Source of the DNA: Diphasiastrum complanatum
Taxonomy: Eukaryota; Streptophyta; Lycopodiopsida; Lycopodiales; Lycopodiaceae
Direction of reading: 5' to 3'
Assembly (NCBI GenBank): GCA_029204225.1
Contig: MU831928.1
Coordinates: 32,523-96,522, forward strand
DNA length: 64,000 nucleotides
Shown here: piece by piece, positions 55,027-64,000 of the stretch
How the letters are laid out: each line of letters begins with the position of its first letter
How positions within the stretch are numbered: position 1 is the first letter of the stretch
Position numbers and translations under genes: made by a program
The notes under the pieces: model-generated
Database searches by the model: none
What the model saw: only the letters and a program-made list of their open reading frames with translations
What the model was told of the DNA's origin: nothing

Positions 55027-58000
55027 ACTAAGATGCGGTCTTGGATAGGAGTTGGAGGCAAGCTCTACATCGGATTGGAGGATCTAGGCACTTGGATTTA
55101 CATCCCGATTTGGAGTGCCGATTTCTCAAGGAAAGTTAGAATTGGATTTGCTAATTCATTGAGATTTTTGAAGTTGTGATAGAGTGCCCTTTCTATGCAT
55201 TACTTTTGATAAAGATGTGTGAATTAGTTTTGTAATTCATTCTTAATTTTCTGGTTTCTTGAGGTAGTTATCCAATTCATGTGGAATGATTTGCAAGGGT
55301 GAATCCTAAGGCTTATTGCTTGAACTCACTTTCTATGGAGCTTTGGATTGATGTAGTAGTCTGTGATGTTATCTGTGATTTGATTCATGCATGACTGATT
55401 AGTTTAATGATTGATTGATGGAAATCAATTTTTTTCCATAAAATAAAACTATTAGTGGTGCTACTATATGAATCTAATTACAGCAGAATAATAACATAGA
55501 TGTGAACTGCAATTCTATCATTTCTCTAGATAGTTGTTGAGAATAAGTTGTTTTTTGGAGTTGAATCCTACAAACCAGTATTTCATCAGTATGATTCCTA
55601 CTTTTCTTCAATGTTTCAGAAGAAACCAAGGACAAAGTTTATACTATTTAAAATACCATTATGGTTAGAGAAGCAACCATCACATTGTAACTGATGTTCC
55701 ATGCAAATGGCTCAGAACTGATGAAGCTCAGAGTGTTCCTAGCAGTAATCAGTAGAAGAACAGTCGTTCTAAATGAGTAGATGTTATTTAGAATAGTCGT
55801 GCATGCAAGTTAGAACTCTTTTTCTAGCATAAGATTTATGCAAGTCTCATCTCTTCTCCATGAGGGCGTGAAGCAAAGGAATGTGATTGAACATTTGGAG
55901 CATAGATGGAAGCAGATCATCCTATGGTGAGAGGCAAGAGACAATCGATCTCTGTTTGGTAGCGAAGGCAACAGAGGGAGGAGTTTCTAGAATGGGCAGA
56001 AAAGGGGCAACTGTGGCGGCCCCGAAAAAGGGTGAGAAACCCTTAGGGTTTGCATGTGGCTTTTCAATCCCTTGAAAAAAGTAGCTCTGGAGTATGATTA
56101 TTCCCTGTAAGTTGGGTTAATTGGTGGTTATGTTTTTTCCTTTTCAACTCGGTAGAACACCAAAGAGTTTGTATGTGTTCTCGATGATTTTGATCACTGA
56201 GGATAGGGTAAACAAAAGCTTTTGAGATGCTTGTTAAAGTAATTAATTGGAATAAAATAAGTAATTTTTTGAGGTAGTTCTTTATTCTACAATCCAATTT
56301 TATTGGAAAATTTGTAATTGATAGAAATTGATCAAAAGTAAAAAGAAACTGATTTCATTTCCAGTTAGATTCTATGATGAATTATATTCAAAAGATCAGA
56401 CTGGTAGTGTTTGTCATACTAGTAGATGATTTTTGATATATCAGTTATTCAGCCCAGGTATAGAATAGAGATGAAATTGTTTCAAACTCTTTTTTTACAG
56501 TAATTAATTTTAAATATATACTAATGTTGTTACGTCTTTTTAGTACCTTAGTTGAAATAGATTTTTAGGGAACTAAAAATTCTAAGGAGGGAAGAAGAGT
56601 GGACATCAATGGTAGTAAGTGTGATCAAGAAATGTATTTTGCAATTAGAATTTTGGTAATCTCAGTAAATAATTGCTTAATACCAATTATTAATTTCTTG
56701 GATAGAATTCATTTAGTTGAATTCATAATTGATATCTTTGTGATCATTGAGGTATCCACAGTTTTGGATGTCAATTGTGATGTTAGAAGTAGAATTTGAT
56801 ACATGGATTACATTGGATCTATTAATTGATAGAAGTTTGTCCCTGGAGTTAATGCTCTTGGATCCATGGGGATTCGAAGCTTATCATTAACTTGGAAGGA
56901 TCGAAATGTAATATTGAACCATGTTAATTCTTCTGTTTAGATCATAGGATCAGGTGTGGATTTGTGAATCCTTCTGATTGGCATGACTAGTCATCCAAAT
57001 AAATGAATTCTCCAGTGTTTGGGATCAAGCGATAATATCCCATATGGATTATAGGACAGCTAGGTGATCAATGGATCTCTAGAATATCAGATAAGGCGGT
57101 TAAGGATTTTCTGCAAGGAAGAGCTGATGGTATGGGACATCAGTAATTTTGGAATGGAAATTCTAGGACTGTAAAGATCTGATGATCAATGGTGTGTTTT
57201 AGTACCTAGTCGCGATATGGGAAAAAGAAAACCATTGATCAAATGTAGAGTATTTTGGAAAATTTTGAGGTTTAATCTAGATCCCAATGTGGTATCTCAT
57301 TATTTACAAAATCAGAGGCCCTCGAATCTATTTGTCACTTTCTTAATTCATCCTTTAACATAAACACATTCTTATCTGGCAAATTCCTCTAGGACCCACA
57401 TATGTTACTCACATATTTCATTGAGATATTGTAACTCAGCTACAAAAGATTTTCTATTTCTCATGAGTAAATAACATATTCAGAAAATCTCTGAGACGAA
57501 TAACATTTCTCTTCAATAGTTTTCCAATCCAACTTACCTCTAATTACATAATTTCTTCACTCAATCAACCCCTCTCTGATCCTAGTGCTCAAACTAAGAT
57601 TAGGTTGTCCAATATAGAACTTTCATAGTTAAATTCTGATCAACTTACTCCTATTCCAATTCAGAATGGAATTAGTAACGTTTGACCTTTTAATGTACTA
57701 CTTATAGATAATGATTCAAATTTCAAACCTGTTGTAGATCCAGATTGTCCACACAATCTTTAGAAAAGTTCCAATTAGGTATCTTACTCTGAATCTATCC
57801 GAAATTACTTTCAGACCAAATCTCATTTCTATACCACATCTGCTTCATTTCCGACAACTATGCAACCCACATATTTTTGAATAGAATTTTATCCCATCAC
57901 TTCACCCTTCCTTTTAAAGAAATTATCAATTTCAATAAAAGTTAACTGGAAAGATGATATATGAAAGTATCCAAATCCAAGAAAAGTCAGTAATAAGTGC

Positions 58001-59570
58001 ATTCCACTAAAGGATTCACTCTATTACACATAGGACTTTCCCTTCAAATATTTTCAACCCGAGTGACAAAAACTACCATTCCATCGAAATCCATTTAGCA
58101 CAAAGAGATATTCTAGGTTTAAGAAATTGAAACACTTTAATCTTAGAATTTATCTAAATTCCAAGTCAGTTCACACAATTAGTAATTTATATGACATAAC
58201 AGTCTTTCAAAAGAATAACTTCATGCTGGAAAGAATTATATAAACCAGTCTGATGTCTTATATTCGAGATCTGATGTCTTATATTCGGAATCATAGTGAG
58301 ATTATTCACATTTGTGCACGATTAATCTTGTATGAATCTACTGTGTATTCCTGGTTACTAGAGTTATTTAGTGCACTTAATCTAATCAGTAAACATAGAC
58401 ATATGATCAAGTATTGTTTTGACAGATACTTGCAGAGTTAACAAATCTTTGTATGAAAGATTTATGGATTAACTTATAAATGATTTGGGTAAGGATCTAA
58501 ATGTGGTGTCATACTAGTATAATTGAATTCTTCACCTAGACATTTGACATTTCTGAATCATTGGCGATTAACTTGAGTAGTTGATTACACCAGGGTGAAG
58601 TTAATTGGTAAAATGATCAGTGTGATGTGGATTCACCAGAAAGTGATGGTTTTGATTTATATTGCTTGTAAGACGCATGATTAGTGAATCATTTGTGTTC
58701 ATCAGTTAAAACTATGTGCATTGGATATACAGTAGTCTTGGGATAGAGTATTCCTTAGTTAAGGAATAGACTCAGCTCATTAGTGATTGTATCCCAGAGC
58801 GCTCAATTGGATAACAAATCATAATGAATCTAGTTGAAGATGATTGTCATTTCGGTATGTGTTCAATCTTTAATTACCAGTGGTTAATAGACCTTGAATC
58901 TTGCACTTCAGTTAAAGAATCATCTTTGAAGAATTTTTCTAAATCCAGTATATTCTTAGTAGAAAGATTTTGAAATGATTCTTACTACATATGCTCCAAT
59001 ATCCTTTAAATGATTAAGTATGATTTTGGATTCCATAAAATTATGATTGACGAATCATACAAATCTAAATATTTATGGTTGACAGATCATAAACAGTTAC
59101 TTAATTGTTGTTAGTGGATTATAAGGAATTGTGATGATTAATTCTTGATCTATTAATTGAGTTAAGAATTCGAATTAGTGTTTTGAATCTCTCTACTCCA
59201 GAACCTATGGATCTCATAGACCTTCTCACAAGATAAGTATTTTATTTGTGGAGGATTTAAATTATCTAGTGGATGCTATTCTGCTACAGTTTATGGTCTG
59301 TAAATGCTTGAGTATAGTTTTTTTTTTTATTGGATCTCCATTTATCATAGAAGACAGACAAGTCTATTAAGATAAATGAATGCTATTTTCTTGCATTTGG
59401 TGCTAGAAACATGAGCATTTAACTCAAAAGAGTATCTGGGATACTCGTAGTTGAGTTTTAATCATTCTATATCTTAATGATTCTCCTAGAGATTCTAGTT
59501 GAATGAATTATCATATCTTAGAATTGGATTCTAAGGGTAGTTGTACTTGGAAGTTTTTTATGAACCAGAG
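55027..59570. other. 4.5 kb without recognisable genes
   Basis: No frame shows transposon domains. The region is AT-rich with short local repeats, for example the 22-bp unit CTGATGTCTTATATTCGAGA at 58251-58290 and ATGATTGACGAATCATA/ATGGTTGACAGATCATA near 59042-59091. Between about 57280 and 58200 the plus strand is richer in C and poor in G, while the flanks are G-rich. It may be old, decayed gypsy sequence belonging to the PBS at 55012 and the pol at 59576. Confidence 0.4.
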
Positions 59571-59575
59571 CACAG

Positions 59576-60360
59576 AAGTAGAAAGAACCGGTAGCAGATC
59601 CAGTACCTACTGATTCTATACCATTAACTGATATACCAACAACATCTGGAGTCTATCCAAATCTTCATGCAAAAAAAAGAAGATATCAGGATATGAGGCA
59701 ATGGATTAAACATCTATAAGAAGAAGAAAAGCTTAAAGTTGCTAGAGCAACAACCAAAGTTCGTTCTTCACCATTGCAGCCACCGAAAAATTCATGAACA
59801 AATATGAATGCTCAGTTGCATCATCATGAAGAACACTTCAAGATGACTGAAGCGGAAGCATCGCAAACAGAATTACTCATGAATAGTTTGTCTAGTAAGA
59901 TCAATATTTCGTTGGGAGAGTTCTTGAAGTTGGTGCCAAAAGCAAAAAGCAGTATTAGCACAAAAGTTAACTCAAGTTGAACCAGAAGTCCATCAGGAGC
60001 CACTTTTTTGTGCTGTATTTGAAGAATCTAATGAAGTACTCCATGTCGGAACAACTTGAGAAAGTGAACAAAAAAATATCACTCTACCGATATAACATAG
60101 ACAATTTTCTAATGAAACAGTTGTGATAGATGGCAGTTCGGGAGTTAACCTGATTTCTACAAAGCTATGTGAAAAATGGGGCCTTAGAAAGAGAAAACCT
60201 GCGACTTTTGCCATTAAGCTAGCTGATCAAACGACTGTTCGTCCGTGGGGAATGGTTGAAGATATACCTGTCAGAATTGCTGGAGTACAATTTGTTATTA
60301 CTTTCGTAGTAATGGACTTACCAGAACTTACAAGTTGTGAGTTGCGAGTTGCATAAGTAA
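59576..60360 (+). pseudogene. Gypsy Gag end and aspartic protease
   Basis: Plus-strand frames contain a linker (KVRSSPLQPPKNS, SQTELLMNSLSSKINISLGE, FLKLVPKAKSSI). The protease VIDGSSGVNLISTKLCEKWG follows, with PATFAIKLADQTTVRPWGMV and VITFVVMDLPE (60123-60356). The catalytic Asp is present in the DG(S/G)SG style also seen at about 45400 on the other strand. Gag proper is not recognisable upstream. Confidence 0.65.
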
Positions 60361-61284
60361 TTCATAAATGGGGGTACCGAAAAAATCACTTTTGAAAATC
60401 GTGAACGTGCAATCAAGGTTGATCCTGCAACTTGGACTATCAAACCAGTGGTTCAAAAAGAGGATCATGATTCATCAACAATAGATCATACTTGTGACCG
60501 ACCAGTAAAAAATTTGGGAGTTCATTACGATTCTCAAACCGATGCTGTCAACTGGAATGAAGGTCTTGCAACGATTGACTGTACAGTAGGATATATGTGA
60601 CAACAAGATAATTACTCAGATTTGAATGCGATTTCATTATTGGATAGAACCTTGGATACATCGATCACTTTTTCATTGAATGTGCTGAATGTAACTTGGA
60701 TATTAACGGAGCCTATACCAGATCCGATTGAAGATGAACTCATTCCTGTGAGTCATGCCTTGACTTATGACGACAATGCAGAGCTTATTGATGAGCAAAT
60801 TCTAAATCATATGTATCCAACCAAATTTGGAATGCGTAATATTCCTGATGAACCAACAATAAAACCGCTAAAAGTATTTATATTGAAGGAAGACAGTATC
60901 ACATGGTCAATGACGAAGAAACAAGCCAAGCAACATTATAATATGGTCCTGAAATGGGAAAATCCTCCTCAAAAGATTGATTCAAAGAATGTGCCACCCT
61001 TACTGGATAAAGACAAAGAAAAAGTCAAGGATGATTCTACAAGTCAGAGTTCTAGCAAGACATCATCGTCTAGGAAGATTTCACCTTCGAAGAAGAGTTT
61101 ATCTTCTCAAAAGTCATCACCTCCACAATCAATTCCTGCTAAGAAGGCTAAGACAAGTCCTTTTGACAAAAAACAAACAAATGTAGTCCAGCATGATATG
61201 CCCGAACATCTTAAATGCTATACACTGGATGATGTAGTTATCATGTACCCAAAGCACATCGTGAACCCGAAGAACGGGTTCTAG
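60361..61284 (+). pseudogene. Linker domain between protease and RT
   Basis: Frames give DRTLDTSITFSLNVLNVTWI, EPIPDPIEDELIPVSHALTY, QAKQHYNMVLKWENPPQK, a Ser/Lys-rich stretch and LKCYTLDDVVIMYPKHIV. The same plan occurs on the minus strand at 44210-45170. The longest open part is 60622-61284 (220 codons). Role unknown. Confidence 0.55.
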
Positions 61285-61325
61285 AACCAAAAGATGTTTA
61301 TGATGGCCCAGCTAGGACAGAGCCT

Positions 61326-62130
61326 ATGAATCTTGCTGAACCAAGAGAACCAGAAAATATTGTACAAGTTGGATCACAACTTAATCTTGAACAATTTCAA
61401 GCGCTCCGAACATTACTTCTTAAGTATCAAGCTTGCTTTGCATGGACTTATCAAGATCTCAAGGGTATTCTGACGTCAGTTATTGAACACACCATACCTT
61501 TAGTACCTGATGCAATTCCAAAGGTTACAAAGTTCTATCGTTGTAATCCTAATGTTGTAGATCTAATAAAGAAAGAGCTTCAGAGACTGCTTGACGTCAA
61601 TTTCATTTATGAGATCGAGCATACAGAATGGGTTTCACTGATTGTCATTGTTCCTAAGAAGAATGGGAAATTGAGAATTTGTGTAAATCTCAAGGCCTTG
61701 AACAAAGTGACGCGAAAGGATCACTTTTCGTTACCTTTTACTGCAAGCATTTTGGACCACCTTGTTGGAGCGGAAGCTTATAGTTTTTTGGATGGATTTA
61801 GTGGTTACAACCAGGTCAAGATTGCACCTGCAGATTGTCACAAAATAGCTTTTGCAACAGAAGGGGACACCTATGCTTACAAAGTAATGTTGTTTGGACT
61901 CTGTAATACACCAAGTTCGTTCCAAAGAGTAATGCAATTTGCTTTTAAAGATTATTCACATAAATCTCTTGAAATTTACTTGGATGACCTTGGAGTCCAT
62001 AGCACAGATATAGACCACCTAGATCAATTGGATAAAGTATTTGAAAGATGTCACAAGTATCAAATTTCTCTAAATCCAAAAAAATGTTAGATATGGGTTT
62101 CCCACGGAGTTGTGCTTGGGCATGTGATAT
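61326..62130 (+). pseudogene. Gypsy reverse transcriptase
   Basis: A long open part of 254 codons starts MNLAEPREPENIVQVGSQLN. It has FAWTYQDLKGIL, DVNFIYEIEHTEWVSLIVIV, PKKNGKLRICVNLKALNKVT, FLDGFSGYNQVKIAPADCHK, VMLFGLCNTPSSFQRVMQFA and the catalytic EIYLDDLGVHSTDIDHLDQL, ending RCHKYQISLNPKKC at a TAG (62088-62090). All main RT blocks, including the Asp-Asp pair, are present. This is the best preserved RT in the window. Confidence 0.88.
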
Positions 62131-62780
62131 CGAGACATGGCATTGCCACGGATTATTCTAAAATCAAGGTTATTGTGGAATTGCCACCGCCACCAACAAT
62201 TGGTGGAGTTTATGTGTTTATGGTCATGCAAACTACTATCAAATTTTTATTATCTTCTTTGTGGATTTTAGCAAGACCTATATACAAACTGACTATTGTT
62301 CCTATTTGGACAGTAGAGGCGTTAGAAGCCTTTGAAAAATTAAAAAAACCATTAATTTTAGCACCAATACTGCGTTCTCCAGATTGGACGATTGAATTTC
62401 ATGTTCACACTGATGTCTCAAAATATGCAATTGGATCAATTTTGACGCAGTCAGGTGACTATAAGAAGGACTATCCAATATGATTTGCAAGCAAACAGCT
62501 TACAAATCCGGAGAAAAACTATTCAATAACAGAATGTGAAGCGTTAGCCATGATTTTTTCTCTACGGAAATTTCGTCATTACCTCATGGAAATGCACTTT
62601 ACATTTTATATGGATCACCAGCCGTTATTTTACTTGGTAAACAAGACGTGCAATACTGGGCATATTGCAAGATGATTACTGTTATTGATTGAATTTGACT
62701 TTTGAATTGTGGTTCGTAAGGAGAAGCAACATTATCTAGCTGACCACATTTCGTGAATTGAATCCGCACTAGTTAATACT
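62100..62780 (+). pseudogene. Gypsy RT connection and RNase H
   Basis: Includes VLGHVISRHGIATDYSKIKV, IVELPPPPTIGGVYVF, then a disturbed stretch near 62225-62280. RNase H follows (EFHVHTDVSKYAIGSILTQS, NYSITECEALAMIFSLRKFR, HYLMEMHFTFYMDHQPLFYL, KQHYLADHIS with small changes). Stops lie at 62481, 62673, 62706 and 62756. Confidence 0.82.
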
Positions 62781-62783
62781 GAA

Positions 62784-64000
62784 GTGGATGATGAATTACC
62801 AAACGCTGTATTATTCTATATAGAGGCAGTACCTGAGTGGGCAATGGATATTGTTGAGTATCTGATGCTAGGACAACCGAATGACTCTTTGACAAAAGTA
62901 CAAAAGAGGCAATTGATTCATAAGGCTCAACCTTATCAATTTATTGCAAGGTTTAGGGTATCACTATGGATCAGACAATATTCTACATAGATGTGTTTTA
63001 ACGCATGAAATATCAGATTTAATCACGTTTTCACATGATGGCATGGGCGGAGGACACTTTTCTACAGATATTATTGTTCGCAAACTTTTGCAATCAGGTT
63101 GTTGGTGGTCTACGCTTTATAAGGACACAAAAAATTATATTCAGACATGTGATGTTTGCCAGTGAGCACGACGACCTACTAGACATAACTATGAACCCCT
63201 ACATCCGGTTTTATCGCAAGCACCATTTGAAAAATGGGGACTGAATTATGTTGGTCCTATTTATCCTGCCGCGTGAGGATCTCAGGCTCGATGCATTATT
63301 GTAGCAATTGATTATATAACCAAGTGGGTTGAAGCCAAAGCTATCAAAGTTGCTGATACGAAATCTACAACCAAGTTTCGCTATGAATATATTATTATCA
63401 GATTTGGATGTTAAACACACTTTGTTAATCAAATGATAAAGTGTTTATTGGAAGATTTTTTTGTTACACACATATTTAGTACTCCTTATTATCCCAGAGG
63501 GAATGGCCAAGAATTCTCTACACTATTATGACGAAAACCGTTGATGCGGGTCGATCTGATTGGGAACATAAACTGCATGCAGCATTATGGGCATTCAGAA
63601 CCGCTTACAAAAGTAGTACAAATCAAACACCCTTTCAACTAGTTTATGGTTAAGATGTTGTCATGCCAATTGAATTTTTAATACCATCTCTACGCATAGC
63701 AGCAACAGAGCGGTTAAATGATGATAAGTCTTTACAACTACGTCATGAAGCATTGCACAAATTGTGTGAACCAAGATTGATGGCAGTTCATGTGTTAGCA
63801 GCAGAGAAAGCTTGCCGTAAGGCCCACGATCGTCGATTACACAAAAAGGATTTGAAAGCAGGAAATCTTGCACTGATGTACAAAACCAAGCTGATCAAGA
63901 AAAAATTGAAGTTTATAGGTGAAGACCCGTATAGAGTGAAGAAAATCCTGAACTATGAAGCAGTGATTCTTGAGCACTTGGACGGAAAATGGTTTGATAC
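62784..64000 (+). pseudogene. Gypsy integrase, running off the window
   Basis: Starts DDELPNAVLFYIEAVPEWAM, then YLMLGQPNDSLTKVQKRQLI and the zinc region (DLITFSHDGMGGGHFSTDII, NYIQTCDVCQ). The core has WGLNYVGPIYPA and [20 protein letters not shown]; the second Asp region is damaged at RFGC (63405). The C-terminal part has DWEHKLHAALWAFRTAYKSS, NLALMYKTKLIKKKLKFIGE and VKKILNYEAVILEHLDGKWF, where the window ends. Stops fall at 63164, 63274 and 63411, with a shift near 63520. It is parallel to 51104-52575 on the minus strand. Confidence 0.85.

Overview
The window looks like nuclear DNA of a land plant made almost entirely of nested, mostly broken LTR retrotransposons. No ordinary host gene, tRNA, rRNA or CRISPR array could be supported. 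The evidence is many Ty3/gypsy and Ty1/copia reverse transcriptase, RNase H and integrase blocks on both strands, LTRs ending TG...CA, primer-binding sites for initiator Met tRNA and Asp tRNA, polypurine tracts, a chromodomain, and heavy decay by stops, frameshifts and truncations. The plant lineage cannot be fixed from the sequence alone.

Layout. 1-15734: a minus-strand chromovirus (protease, RT, RNase H, integrase, chromodomain, start of its 3' LTR). Its integrase is interrupted at 1420-13411 by a gag-only LTR element in tandem form, LTR-internal-LTR-internal-LTR, with a perfect 5-bp target duplication (TCTTT) outside the outer LTRs. Each 5386-bp unit encodes Gag (capsid-like region, three CCHC knuckles, DSGSS protease-like motif), a coiled-coil segment and an unrecognised second ORF, but no RT or integrase. 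15735-17047: LTR remnants, then the LTR end and PBS of a plus-strand gypsy element whose gag start (17915) and pol (24654-26620) flank a complete but inactivated plus-strand copia element (18265-24653).

26625-37004: a mosaic. It holds a minus copia RT/RNase H fragment, a minus gypsy RT fragment, the C-terminal half of an unknown extra ORF (plus), an LTR with a (GA)57 tract, a gypsy gag fragment, a minus copia Gag/protease fragment, and two related gypsy pol fragments arranged as a 974-bp inverted repeat. 37005-47017: the most complete gypsy element here (minus), ordered gag, protease, RT, RNase H, integrase remnant, spacer, long extra ORF, 3' LTR. 47082-52823: a second minus arrangement of integrase, spacer and the same extra ORF, cut by a copia fragment.

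52824-54545: a minus copia RT/RNase H fragment. 54555-55026: a plus-strand LTR end and PBS. 55027-59570: 4.5 kb without recognisable coding. 59576-64000: a plus-strand gypsy protease, RT, RNase H and integrase running off the window.

The two observations most worth following are (1) the tandem three-LTR gag-only element with its unrecognised second ORF, and (2) the extra-ORF family, found in three places and lying between integrase and the 3' LTR in the best preserved element. No autonomous intact element is visible. The gag-only element would need RT and integrase supplied by another element.
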